Source: an uncultured Spartobacteria bacterium (lineage in GTDB: Bacteria; Verrucomicrobiota; Verrucomicrobiia; Chthoniobacterales; Chthoniobacteraceae). Taken from it: 64,000 nucleotides of DNA. The translations under genes and the position numbers were made by a program. This document shows, piece after piece, positions 18,935 to 29,256 of the stretch. A model generated the notes under the pieces. The model saw only the letters and a list, made by a program, of their open reading frames with translations, made no database searches and was not told the DNA's origin. The stretch is from positions 58,856-122,855 of the forward strand of contig CAIZLD010000031.1 of NCBI GenBank assembly GCA_903933715.1, written 5' to 3'. Within the stretch, counting starts at the first letter, position 1. Every line of letters starts with the position of its first letter.

Positions 18935-20296
18935 CTATTCCACCCGCGAGCGGAGTTCGCCGTCGGCCAACCGGGTCCGCAGGTGCGCGCCCGGAAGGGC
19001 TTCCGCGACCGAACGGAGGATCGTGCCGTCCTCGGCGCGCGTGATGCTGTAGCCGCGGTTGAGGGTCGAATCCGGCCCCAGCACTCGCAGGAGATTGCCA
19101 GCGTGTTCCAGGCGTCCGCGCAATACCCCCATCCTTTGGGCAAATCCGTGTTCCAGTCGCGCCCCCAACCCCGCAACCTCTTGCCGCCGGATGCGCAGCA
19201 GTTGATCGGGCCGATGTTCGCGCAAACGGCCGCGGACCGCTTCCAGCCGTTGCCGCGCCCGCGCGAGTCGTTCGGAAGCGCCCCGCGCGAGCCGCTCCGT
19301 CGTGTCGTCGAGTTGCTGGGCCAGCGCTTGCAGCCGGGAGGTCGGTTCCCGGAAGAGCGCGCTGCGCAAAATGGAACTGAGCTGTGCCTGATGCCCGCGA
19401 ACTCGCTCCCGCACGGTGCGTTCGATCGCGGCTCCGAGCTGTTCAAACCGGCGCAGGAGGGTGGCCGAATCGGGTGCGACCAGTTCCGCCGCCGCACTGG
19501 GAGTCGGGGCGCGCAAGTCGGCCACGAAATCGGAAATCGTAAAATCGATCTCGTGTCCGACGGCAGAGACGACCGGGATCGCCGAGTCGGCAATGGTGCG
19601 CGCCAGAGTTTCCTCATTAAATTCCCATAAATCTTCCGTGCTGCCGCCGCCGCGTGCTACCACGATCAAATCCACGGGCGGGAGCCCGCCCCCATTGAAT
19701 TCCTCCACCGCCGCCGCGATTTCCGCCGCCGCGCCGAGTCCCTGAACCCGCACCGGATTGATGATAATCTCGATCCAGGGGGCGCGCCGGTGGAGGATGT
19801 TGAGCATATCGGCGATGGCTGCGCCGGTGGGCGAGGTGACGATCCCGATCGCTTTGGGGAAGCGCGGGAGGGGGCGTTTGCGCTCCGCGTCGAAGAGCCC
19901 CTCGGCGGAAAGTTTGCGCTTGAGCGCCTCAAATTTAGCCGCGAGGAGACCGGCTCCGGCAGCCTGGATGAGGTTGACGTTGAGCTGGTATTGGCCGCGC
20001 GCCTCGTAGACGGTCATCATGCCGCGAACGTGAACGAGCATCCCCTCGGCCAGCGTCATCGAAGCGTGGCGCAGGCCCGGTCGGAAAAAAAGGACGCACG
20101 GGAGCTGACACCGGTCGTCCTTGAGCGTGAAATATTGGTGCCCGGAGGCTTGTTTGCGGTAATTGCTGACCTCCCCTTCGACCCAGAGTTCGCCCATCGT
20201 GCCCTCGATCAGTTCGCGCATGGAACGGGTCAGTTCCGTGACCGAAAGGACGTGTGGCGTGCCGGGATCTGTGGCGGGCAAAGGAAGCATCCGCAA
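18935..20296 (-). CDS. xseA: Exodeoxyribonuclease VII large subunit
   Basis: This 453-residue protein has the N-terminal OB-fold (ELWVEGEVSNYRKQASGHQY, HVRGMMTVYEARGQYQLNV), the catalytic domain with GIVTSPTGAAIADML, VARGGGSTEDLWEFNEE and SAVGHEIDFT, a long helical arm (about 270-400), and a C-terminal segment with RGYSITRAEDG. With XseB it degrades single-stranded DNA in both directions. No xseB is in the window. It ends against repeat copy 2. Confidence 0.95.
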   Translation of the reverse strand: MRMLPLPATDPGTPHVLSVTELTRSMRELIEGTMGELWVEGEVSNYRKQASGHQYFTLKDDRCQLPCVLFFRPGLRHASMTLAEGMLVHVRGMMTVYEARGQYQLNVNLIQAAGAGLLAAKFEALKRKLSAEGLFDAERKRPLPRFPKAIGIVTSPTGAAIADMLNILHRRAPWIEIIINPVRVQGLGAAAEIAAAVEEFNGGGLPPVDLIVVARGGGSTEDLWEFNEETLARTIADSAIPVVSAVGHEIDFTISDFVADLRAPTPSAAAELVAPDSATLLRRFEQLGAAIERTVRERVRGHQAQLSSILRSALFREPTSRLQALAQQLDDTTERLARGASERLARARQRLEAVRGRLREHRPDQLLRIRRQEVAGLGARLEHGFAQRMGVLRGRLEHAGNLLRVLGPDSTLNRGYSITRAEDGTILRSVAEALPGAHLRTRLADGELRSRVE

Positions 20297-20431
20297 ATTG
20301 TCGCACTTTCGGTTTTAAATTGCCAACCCCAAGGTGGATCGCGATCTCCGAGCGCGATTGGGAGTGCGCCTGCCATTTCCAATCACCGCCCCATCCCGAG
20401 TCGCCCGCGGAGCGGTCGATCCACCGGCTCA

Positions 20432-20465
20432 CAAAAAAAGCCAGCCCGGGAAACCCAGGCTGGCT
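20432..20465 (-). terminator. Rho-independent terminator after hppA
   Basis: Read on the minus strand, AGCCAGCCTGGG pairs with CCCGGGCTGGCT around a three-base loop (one mismatch) and is followed by seven T residues. It begins 25 bases after the hppA stop. Confidence 0.92.
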
Positions 20466-20490
20466 CTTTAATTTTGTTTTGCGAAGCCGC

Positions 20491-22980
<2,490 letters not shown>

Positions 22981-22989
22981 ACAAATAGG

Positions 22990-23020
22990 TGAAAAAAAGA
23001 AAGTGGCGTGTTTGCCACTT
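22990..23020 (-). promoter_or_regulatory. Attenuator-like hairpin in hppA leader
   Basis: On the minus strand AAGTGGC and GCCACTT (7 bp, perfect) close a six-base loop and are followed by TTCTTTTTTT, then the hppA ATG ten bases later. A terminator-shaped structure directly in front of a start codon suggests attenuation or a leader RNA. I see no recognisable riboswitch aptamer upstream. Confidence 0.45.
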
Positions 23021-23130
23021 CTAACATCATTTCAGGGGGGGGCGTAAAGATCACACCGTTTTTTGCACAACCCTTGCGCCTTTTTGCCAGGAAGAAGAGG
23101 GGTTATAATTCAAAAATTCGTAAACCCGTC

Positions 23131-24054
23131 CTAAACCGTGAAGTGGGCGAGTAAAGAATACAATGCTTCCAGCCGCCCCGCAACGACCCCGGCTTTGCGG
23201 GCCTCGCGCAACGGTTCGCCCCAGATCGACTCCACCTCCACCGGCAGCCCGGCTTGATAGTCGAGCAAACTGGAAGGATGATACGCTCCCATCGGGCGGG
23301 TCCGTTCGATTTGAAAGTCGATGTAATCCGCCGGGATCTCATGGCCGCGCGCGGCGGCAATCGCGACGATTTCCTGCATCAGTCCGCGCACCAACTTTTC
23401 GAGAGGCGGTGAGGCCAAAATCCGGTCGGTCGTCAATTCCCCCGCGGCGATGCTCAAGCCGTTGAACGGGACATTCCAGACCTCTTTGCGCCAGCGTTCG
23501 GTGATGAGGCTTTCCACGGTGACGGCCTCGATCCCGGCTTGAATCAAAGCGTCGGTTAACGCAATGGTGCGTGGCTGAGGAGCCCCGCGATATTCCCCCA
23601 CGGAAATCGTGCCCGCGCCAAAATGCTGGATCACCCCGGGCGCGATCCGGTTCAGGCAAATAAAACAAAGCGCCCCCATCACCCGCTCCGCGCCGAAGCG
23701 CTGTGCCAGGTAATCCTCGTTGCCGAGCCCGTTCTGGAGCGTCACGAGCGCCGTCCCGGGATGCAGCAACGGCGGGATCAACGCGTCGAGCGCGGCGTTG
23801 GCGGTGGTTTTGACGGCAATGAGAACAAGATCGACCGGGCCGATCTCCGCCGTGCTTGCGTAGGCTTGGACTTTGGGCAGGAGCACGTCGGGAAGCCCGG
23901 TGCTGCGGAGTGTGAGCCCCTGGCGGCGGACGGCATCCAGGTCCGAGCGCATCAGAAAATGGACATCGTGCCCGCTCGCGGCCAGCTTGCCGCCGTAATA
24001 GCAGCCGATCGCGCCGGAGCCGACGACGGCAATGCGGGGATGATAGGAACTCAT
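23131..24054 (-). CDS. panE: 2-dehydropantoate 2-reductase (ketopantoate reductase)
   Basis: The ATG at 24054 (MSSYHPRIAVVGSGAIGCYY) gives 307 residues; the frame extends upstream without conserved sequence. The N-terminal Rossmann fold has GSGAIGCYYGG for NADPH binding, and the C-terminal helical domain carries the conserved lysine and Asn region (LITERWRKEVWNVPFNGLS, here with K in RWRKEVWN). The enzyme makes pantoate for coenzyme A. Some relatives of this family reduce other 2-keto acids. It is monocistronic and divergent from the TolC-like gene. Confidence 0.9.
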   Translation of the reverse strand: MSSYHPRIAVVGSGAIGCYYGGKLAASGHDVHFLMRSDLDAVRRQGLTLRSTGLPDVLLPKVQAYASTAEIGPVDLVLIAVKTTANAALDALIPPLLHPGTALVTLQNGLGNEDYLAQRFGAERVMGALCFICLNRIAPGVIQHFGAGTISVGEYRGAPQPRTIALTDALIQAGIEAVTVESLITERWRKEVWNVPFNGLSIAAGELTTDRILASPPLEKLVRGLMQEIVAIAAARGHEIPADYIDFQIERTRPMGAYHPSSLLDYQAGLPVEVESIWGEPLREARKAGVVAGRLEALYSLLAHFTV

Positions 24055-24191
24055 GCCCTCAAGCAAACCACTGAAGGGCGGGGGCTGGCAATGGGGAATC
24101 CAACCGCCGCGCCGGAAAACTCGCACGCTTTAGGATTGAATGTCTCCACCAACTCCCTACCTTCGGCCTTTGGAAAAACAAGGCTCAAGAC

Positions 24192-25820
24192 GTGATGAAA
24201 TGTTCCCCGCTATTTGTGCTGACGATTGCCTTAGCTGGCACCCTTTTGCTGGCGGGTGAAGCGGTTTCCCCTTTTGAAAAAGCCGGGCCGATGACCCTCA
24301 CGCTCGATTCAGCCGTGGCGATGGCGCTCTGCCAGAACCCCGCCATTCTCAATGCCCGGCAGGAAATCGAACGCATCAGGGGGCAAATTATCGAGGTCCG
24401 CTCGCAGGCATTGCCGCATATCGTCCTGACCGCCAATTATCAGCAGCAGGACCGCAATCTGATTACCGGCCAGAGTGCGGCAGGCGCGGGAATACCACAA
24501 AGAGGCGCGAGGTCCAGCCCGACTCCGAGCCCCACCCCGATCGTCCCGGCAACGCCAACCCCCACCCCGACGCCGACCCCGACGCCGACGCCGGGGGTCA
24601 GCCCTACCCCGTCGGTTACCCCCACTCCCAGCCCCTCCCCGAGCGCCGCCCCCAAAGCCTCCGCAAGCCCGAACGTTTTTGTTCAGGACAAGACCTGGCA
24701 AGTCACCGTCCAGGCTACCCAGTTGCTTTATTCGGGAGGGAGCGTCCGGGCCGGTCTGTGCATGGCCAAGCTCACGCAGGACAGCGCCTTTTTCAGGCTC
24801 ATTGATACGATCAACACGGTCATTTCCACCGTCCGCACCCAGTTCTATCAGGTGCTCGTAAACCGGGCGCTCATCAAGGTTCAGGAGGAATCGGTCGGGC
24901 TCTTGCGTTCGCAGTTGCAGGACCAGAAAGCCCGGTTCGAGGCCGGGACAGTCCCGCGCTTTAACGTCCTCCAGGCCGAGGTCGCCCTCGCCAACGCCAT
25001 CCCGAATTTGATCCAGGCTCGGAATAATTATCATATTTCCCAGCTTCAGCTCGCCAAGACTCTGGGCTATGAGACCTGCCATCTCCCCGCCCAGCGGGAG
25101 CCTTTTAACGTCATCGGCGAATTGACGATTCCGGAAGCCGGCATGGACCTCGCGTGCGCCCTCCAGGTTGCCCGTCAATGCAACCCTTCGCTGAAGGCGC
25201 AGCGGCTCAACATCCTCGTTGAGGTGCAAGATATTCTCCTCCAAAAAGCCGGTTACAAGCCGACGCTCTCGGCCAATAGCGGCTATACGATCGAAAACAA
25301 CCGGCTTTCAAAAGATTTGGGGGATGTCGTCAACGGCTGGTTCTTTGGCGTCCAGGGGAGCTGGGCCATCTTCGACGGCTTTGAGACTTGGGGGAAGGTC
25401 AAGCAAGCCAAGGCCCGGCTCGAAGAGGCGAAAATCAATTACGAGAATGCCGTCCAGCAGATCGATCTGGAGGTGCAGCAAGCCTGGGCCAACCTGCTCC
25501 AAGCCAAGGAAACCATCTCAAGCGGGCAGGCGACCGTGCAACAGGCCACCGAGGCGGTGAGGCTCGCCCGCGAACGGCTGGCGGCCGGAGCCGGGACGCA
25601 GCTCGATGTATTAAATGCGACGGTCCAGTTGACCCAGGCGCAAAACACCGAATTGCAGGCCCGCAACAGTTACAATGCGGCTCTTGCCGAGTTTGACCGC
25701 GTCACGGCCACCTGCTCCAAATACCACGAGACATTCGCCGATCCGGTAAACGTAAAAAACCGAATCAAATTTTCTGATTTGAAACTGCGCAAAAAGCAGG
25801 ATAAGCAAGATCGCCAATGA
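24192..25820 (+). CDS. TolC-family outer-membrane channel with Pro/Thr/Ser-rich insert
   Basis: This 542-residue protein has a signal peptide (residues 1-22) and two OEP repeats (about 35-300 and 310-510) typified by MALCQNPAILNARQEIERIR and DVLNATVQLTQAQNTELQAR. It should form a trimeric outer-membrane duct for efflux or type I secretion. Between the first helix and first strand of the N-terminal repeat lies an unusual tract at residues 105-163 dominated by TP, SP and SA pairs, from an almost pure CCGAC repeat in the DNA. No inner-membrane pump is adjacent. Its stop overlaps the next start (ATGA). Confidence 0.88.
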   Translation: MMKCSPLFVLTIALAGTLLLAGEAVSPFEKAGPMTLTLDSAVAMALCQNPAILNARQEIERIRGQIIEVRSQALPHIVLTANYQQQDRNLITGQSAAGAGIPQRGARSSPTPSPTPIVPATPTPTPTPTPTPTPGVSPTPSVTPTPSPSPSAAPKASASPNVFVQDKTWQVTVQATQLLYSGGSVRAGLCMAKLTQDSAFFRLIDTINTVISTVRTQFYQVLVNRALIKVQEESVGLLRSQLQDQKARFEAGTVPRFNVLQAEVALANAIPNLIQARNNYHISQLQLAKTLGYETCHLPAQREPFNVIGELTIPEAGMDLACALQVARQCNPSLKAQRLNILVEVQDILLQKAGYKPTLSANSGYTIENNRLSKDLGDVVNGWFFGVQGSWAIFDGFETWGKVKQAKARLEEAKINYENAVQQIDLEVQQAWANLLQAKETISSGQATVQQATEAVRLARERLAAGAGTQLDVLNATVQLTQAQNTELQARNSYNAALAEFDRVTATCSKYHETFADPVNVKNRIKFSDLKLRKKQDKQDRQ

Positions 25821-26482
25821 GCATTCTGGTCGAGATATTTCCTTCGGTTAGCATGGGGGGCCATTACCAAAACGCCTTAATCGGAAGAGTCGCCGGTCTC
25901 GACGTGAGCGCCGAGCGTGAAATTGCCTTGGAACGGCTTGCCCCTTACCATGATCAAGCCCGGGATGATCTCGGGTTTGACGGCAAGATTTTCATCACCG
26001 CCGAACAGGTGCATGGCAACGGCGTTGCCGTGGTGGGGGAGACCAGTCGCACGCCGGTGGCGGGGGTTGACGCATTGATTACCAATCGTCCCGGCGTTTG
26101 CCTGGGCATCTACGTTGCCGATTGCTGCGCGGTTTATGCCGTCGACCCGATTCACGACTGCATCGGGCTGGCCCATTCCGGCCGCAAAGGGACCGAACTG
26201 GAAGTGGTTCCCGCCATGTTGCGCAAAATGGAATGTGCCTACGGGACCGAGCCTTCGCAGGTGCATATCCAGCTCAGCCCGTGTATCCGTCCGCCGTTTT
26301 ACGAGGTCGATTTTGCGGCGGAAATCGTCCGCCAATGCGAGGCGATGGGAGTCGCTGAAGTGGTTGATTGCGGCGACTGCACCGGGGCGAACCTGGATCG
26401 CTACTATTCCTACCGGATGGAATCGGGACGCACGGGCCGGATGCTGGCGTTACTGGCCCTGGGCGGCTTCGCCGGGGATTAG
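25817..26482 (+). CDS. yfiH: YfiH/LACC1-family protein (purine nucleoside phosphorylase/laccase-domain)
   Basis: This 221-residue protein has the metal triad of the family: H66 in AEQVHGN, C103 in VADCCAVYAVD and H120 in GLAHSGRKGT. Relatives were first called polyphenol oxidases; later work on homologues (human FAMIN/LACC1, bacterial YlmD) shows purine nucleoside phosphorylase and adenosine deaminase activities, and E. coli YfiH has been linked to editing of peptidoglycan precursors. It overlaps the TolC-like gene by four bases, an unusual partner. Complete. Confidence 0.88.
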   Translation: MSILVEIFPSVSMGGHYQNALIGRVAGLDVSAEREIALERLAPYHDQARDDLGFDGKIFITAEQVHGNGVAVVGETSRTPVAGVDALITNRPGVCLGIYVADCCAVYAVDPIHDCIGLAHSGRKGTELEVVPAMLRKMECAYGTEPSQVHIQLSPCIRPPFYEVDFAAEIVRQCEAMGVAEVVDCGDCTGANLDRYYSYRMESGRTGRMLALLALGGFAGD

Positions 26483-26513
26483 GAACTGTGTTCACGAATT
26501 GAAAAAGAAAGCA

Positions 26514-26540
26514 AAATTAGGAAACCAGGAAGCCAGGAAA
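26514..26540. repeat. GGAAACCAGGAAGCCAGG-type interspersed repeat, copy 2
   Basis: AATTAGGAAACCAGGAAGCC continues to CAGGAAAG and is preceded by ACGAATTGAAAAAG, matching 13905-13930. An inverted partner TCTTTTCCTGGATTCC lies at about 26929-26944, so the pair flanks repeat copy 3 completely. No gene lies in 26483-27058; that 576-bp interval is all repeats. Confidence 0.6.
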
Positions 26541-26594
26541 GGAGAAACGGATCACAGGTTTTGTTCGGAACCGGTTGAGGAGAATCCATTCACC

Positions 26595-26905
26595 TAGGCT
26601 GAGTCGACATTCAACCCGTTGAGTGGCTCACTCCAATCCGAAGGATTCATAGCGGTTAGCCGGGGGTTGAGCGAAGCGATACCCCCGGCTAATGGAACCC
26701 ATCATTCACCCCGTTGGGGCAGTAGAACCAAGCTCTCTCTCCCACCCCATTCGGGGTGATCCGTGTTGGGTTAAGAGTCCGGTGGTATCGGCGCGCAACC
26801 GCGCCTCAACCACCGGGGCTATCCTCTTGAAACCCTTTGGGTTTCCTTTTCCTCGACCGATCCAACCCTATTGGCTTCTCTTTTTCTGAATGTCGATTCT
26901 GCCTA
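26595..26905. repeat. Convergent-intergenic repeat family, copy 3
   Basis: It begins TAGGCTGAGTCGACATTC and ends GAATGTCGATTCTGCCTA, an 18-base terminal inverted repeat with two mismatches. The interior has diverged (TAGCCGGGGGTTGAGCG, CACCCCGTTGGGG, AACCCTTTGGGTTTCC) but keeps the same order of inverted pairs as copies 1 and 2. It lies between yfiH and the PagL-like gene, which converge. Confidence 0.85.
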
Positions 26906-26962
26906 AGCTTCCTCCTCTGTCTTTTCCTGGATTCCTTCCTAGCCAGAACCCAGATTTTTTAT

Positions 26963-27025
26963 TTCTCGCAAAGCAAAGGCGCAAAGAAGGAAGAGGACTG
27001 TCTTTCCTTTGCGTCTTGCGAGAAA
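26963..27025. repeat. TTTGCG-type palindromic repeat, second copy
   Basis: TTCTCGCAAAGCAAAGGCGC on the left pairs with CTTTGCGTCTTGCGAGAA on the right, enclosing about 25 bases. It is the same family as 7372-7453, including the AGAAACAAAT that follows the right arm in both places. Confidence 0.75.
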
Positions 27026-27058
27026 CAAATTCCTTATTTTTGCGTTTTTGGGTGTGCC

Positions 27059-27697
27059 CTAAAAAAAGTAGCCGAGGCCCAGCATCCCGCCCGCGGCGTT
27101 GACCCCGACATTTCGGGAAGCGGTGTTGGCGTTGGAAATATGCTCGAAATCGGCCATCAATATCGCGGCCCAGCACCGGTTAATGAAATAGCGCAGCCCC
27201 GCATCGGCCACCAATGTGAACTCCAAGCCGCTGCCGATCAGCCGCTGATCCCGGTTTTCATACACATCATCGCCCAAAATACCGGCCCCGATTTGGCAGA
27301 ACGGAACCCAGCGGGCTTCGGGCTGCACGAAATTGTAGCGCAGCAGCAGCCGGCCCCCGGCCAAAAAACCGTCCGGCCCGCTCACCACCTTCATTCCGCA
27401 AACATTGACGAGCGCCTCCCAATTTCCCCGCAGACAATTTTTTCCAAAGAGCGGCGCGGGCGAGGTGAGCATCATCCCGAGGCTTAGATCGACTTGCGCG
27501 TAATTCAGCTTGGGACGGCCTTTTTTTGCGAACACGGGCGAAACCAAATAGCCAGCCGTCGCGCCGAACTCATATTGCCCCTGGGCAAAAGGGTCCGGCT
27601 CGGTGACGATTTCGGTCACCGACTTGGAAAGATTGGGAGCTGCCTGGGCGTTTTGGAAACCGAGCAGCACGAGGCAAAGCAGGAGAAACTTTTTCAT
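27059..27697 (-). CDS. pagL: PagL-like lipid A 3-O-deacylase (acyloxyacyl hydrolase family)
   Basis: The ATG at 27697 (MKKFLLLCLVLLGFQNAQA, a signal peptide) gives 212 residues. The rest alternates like an eight-stranded outer-membrane barrel. The C-terminal stretch FEHISNANTASRNVGVN carries the family dyad H186 and S188 and the conserved Asn residues, and the protein ends in aromatic GYFF as outer-membrane proteins do. PagL removes the 3-O acyl chain of lipid A. The motif is convincing but the enzyme is best known from Proteobacteria, so the substrate here is unproven. Confidence 0.78.
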   Translation of the reverse strand: MKKFLLLCLVLLGFQNAQAAPNLSKSVTEIVTEPDPFAQGQYEFGATAGYLVSPVFAKKGRPKLNYAQVDLSLGMMLTSPAPLFGKNCLRGNWEALVNVCGMKVVSGPDGFLAGGRLLLRYNFVQPEARWVPFCQIGAGILGDDVYENRDQRLIGSGLEFTLVADAGLRYFINRCWAAILMADFEHISNANTASRNVGVNAAGGMLGLGYFF

Positions 27698-27862
27698 AGG
27701 GCAAAATAGGAAACCGACGCAGGGAAATCGGGAAAGCGGCACGGGCTGGCCGTGCGAATTTTCGGGAATGCCTGGGCGGGCTCATGGAGGGCGGTTGCCG
27801 TTTTAGGTTGAACTGCGAGTAATTTTCCCGCAAAGTTGCCGTTCCGCTTTGGCTCTCGATAA

Positions 27863-27950
27863 GGATGGGTGGCAGAGTGGTCGATCGCGCACGCCTGGAA
27901 AGCGTGTTTACCGAAAGGTAACGAGGGTTCGAATCCCTCCCCATCCGCCA
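27863..27950 (+). tRNA. tRNA-Ser (anticodon GGA)
   Basis: The acceptor stem GGATGGG pairs with CCCATCC, with discriminator G and an encoded CCA end (27948-27950). The anticodon stem CACGC/GCGTG encloses CTGGAAA, so the anticodon is GGA. A long variable arm (TTTACCGAAAGGTAA) is diagnostic of class II tRNA-Ser, and the T arm is GAGGGTTCGAATCCCTC. It marks the left border of the accessory region. Confidence 0.97.
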
Positions 27951-28124
27951 TTGCTTTAGCCCGGCATGTGCCTTACCCCAAAGTTTGGCCGCGCCGGACA
28001 GACTATACCTTCCCGGCGGTCCCAAATCGCGGTTTTCGCAGGTTTCAGCATCCATCGGAAAGGGTATAAGCGATACAAGTTATTTATAATAAGCGCCTTA
28101 TCTGATATTAAATCCTCCTGCGGT

Positions 28125-28173
28125 AACGGCCATACTATGCGTCAATTTTGCGCAAATGGCCGCACTATGGGTC
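28125..28173. repeat. Direct repeat pair, 30-bp period
   Basis: AACGGCCATACTATGCGTC (28125-28143) recurs as AATGGCCGCACTATGGGTC (28155-28173) with four mismatches. Spaced direct repeats of this sort are found at the ends of IS21-family elements, but no transposase is next to them. Confidence 0.6.
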
Positions 28174-28433
28174 TTCTTTTTTGGATTTTTCCGCGAGTTG
28201 ACATAGGTATCGGCGCGACCGGCCACGAACTCGTTGTGCCTGACGAGAAGAGCGGCGGTGATGCCAATCTTGGATGCAGAGAAGATGGACTTGAGGGGCA
28301 TTCCGTAAGGTGGGCAGTAATCATAGCCCTCAGTCGAAACACCCGAGTTTGATGTCGACGAGCATCGGAACCTCGCCAAGAGCGTGACCGTGGAAGTGGC
28401 CGGTACGCCAGAATGCGGGGTTTGTATCGTGGT

Positions 28434-28490
28434 ACAATTCGGTTCTGCACTACACAATTCAATTCTGCACCGCACAATTGGGTTCTGCAC
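28434..28490. repeat. Direct repeat triplet, exact 20-bp period
   Basis: ACAATTCGGTTCTGCAC (28434), ACAATTCAATTCTGCAC (28454) and ACAATTGGGTTCTGCAC (28474) are spaced by exactly 20 bp. The layout resembles the multiple terminal repeats of IS21-type elements, though the sequence differs from the intact IS21 element in this window. The 3-bp gaps exclude a CRISPR array. Confidence 0.7.
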
Positions 28491-28830
28491 TGCTGTGGTG
28501 GTGAGGCAATAAGCAGGAAAATGTCCCTAGATAAGTGGTTGCCAAAATACTTTAGCGGGCATGCCTAGGTCGGCTCACCAGCCAGTCACAGGGCGGTTAA
28601 GCTGGGGCCGCGCGGCTTGGAGAAAGGCATTGGTGGGGGAGTGGGCTCTCTTCGACCAGGGCCCCGGTTCAGAAAGTCGGATCTGACCGCGGCGGACATA
28701 AAGTTCCACAAGGCAGGCAAAAGGTGCTCGCCCTAGCCGAAAGCAGCCCGGAAGTGCTAGTCATCGGCGACACGTTGGTGGCGCTGGATATAATTGGGAG
28801 CACGCCTAAAAAAGTTCTTGTCTGACGCGC

Positions 28831-28864
28831 TTACATCCGTAATCCTGCGCGCTTACGCACGTAA
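28831..28864. promoter_or_regulatory. Twin operators for the BlaI-type repressor
   Basis: Two palindromes of form TTAC-N4-GTAA lie just upstream of the repressor start: TTACATCCGTAA (28831-28842) and TTACGCACGTAA (28853-28864). Their centres are 22 bp apart, two helical turns, as expected for side-by-side dimer binding. BlaI/MecI operators share the TACA/TGTA-type dyad logic. A weak -35 TTGTCT lies at 28818-28823, so bound repressor would cover the promoter. Confidence 0.7.
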
Positions 28865-28878
28865 GCATCATTGCACCT

Positions 28879-29256
28879 ATGGAAACGCCGCCAAGCATTT
28901 CGGAAACGGAATGGAAAATCATGCAGGTTCTCTGGCGAAAGTCGCCTCTTTCAATGGGGGAGATTCTCGACGCGCTGCATGTCGAGGAACCCTCGTGGCA
29001 TCCCAAAACGGCGCAGACGCTCATCGGGCGGCTGGTGAAAAAGGGGGCGCTCGGATTCAAAGGAAAAGGACGCTCCTATCTGTATTATCCGCTGGTTACG
29101 GAAGATGAGTGCGTTGACCAGGAGAGCCAGTCGTTCCTTGAACGGGTCTTCGGCGGCTCGCTTAAACCGATGCTCGCCCACTTCGTGGAGCATCGGAAGC
29201 TTTCAGCAAAGGAAATCAACGAACTCAAACGCATTTTGGAAGGCGGCAACAAATGA
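28879..29256 (+). CDS. BlaI/MecI-family transcriptional repressor
   Basis: This 125-residue protein has the winged helix of the family (ISETEWKIMQVLWRKSPLSM, then TAQTLIGRLVKKGALG with the basic recognition helix, and GRSYLYYPLV for the wing) and a short C-terminal dimerisation region ending KEINELKRILEGG. Repressors of this type are cleaved or inactivated by a partner M56 protease. The partner gene starts inside its stop (ATGA at 29253-29256), and twin operators lie directly upstream, so this is an autoregulated two-component operon. The inducing signal is unknown; no beta-lactamase is nearby. Confidence 0.92.
   Translation: METPPSISETEWKIMQVLWRKSPLSMGEILDALHVEEPSWHPKTAQTLIGRLVKKGALGFKGKGRSYLYYPLVTEDECVDQESQSFLERVFGGSLKPMLAHFVEHRKLSAKEINELKRILEGGNK

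Larger units (their letters stand above)
27951..28878. other. 928-bp gene-free stretch after tRNA-Ser
   Basis: No intact gene is supportable. It holds a 30-bp-period repeat pair (28125-28173), a 20-bp-period triplet (28434-28490), a 260-bp degenerate segment between them, and the operator region of the BlaI gene at its right end. A minus-strand frame across 28098-28490 runs through the repeats and has no recognisable domain. The contents fit relics of insertion elements at the tRNA. Confidence 0.6.

Noticed and set aside
22981..23130. Fluoride riboswitch before hppA
   Set aside because: The leader has a terminator-like hairpin, but I cannot match the conserved pseudoknot aptamer.
24309..25244. 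A 311-codon minus-strand frame over the TolC-like gene
   Set aside because: No family likeness; the Gly/Arg run is the reverse reading of the Pro/Thr tract.
27863..27950. Attachment-site duplication of the tRNA-Ser 3' end
   Set aside because: I looked for a second copy of the T-arm/acceptor sequence to the right and found none, and no integrase gene is in the window.
28434..28490. A small CRISPR array
   Set aside because: Three 17-bp repeats separated by only 3 bp have no spacers, and there are no cas genes.
28098..28490. A 130-codon minus-strand frame
   Set aside because: It is composed largely of the two repeat arrays and the degenerate stretch between them.
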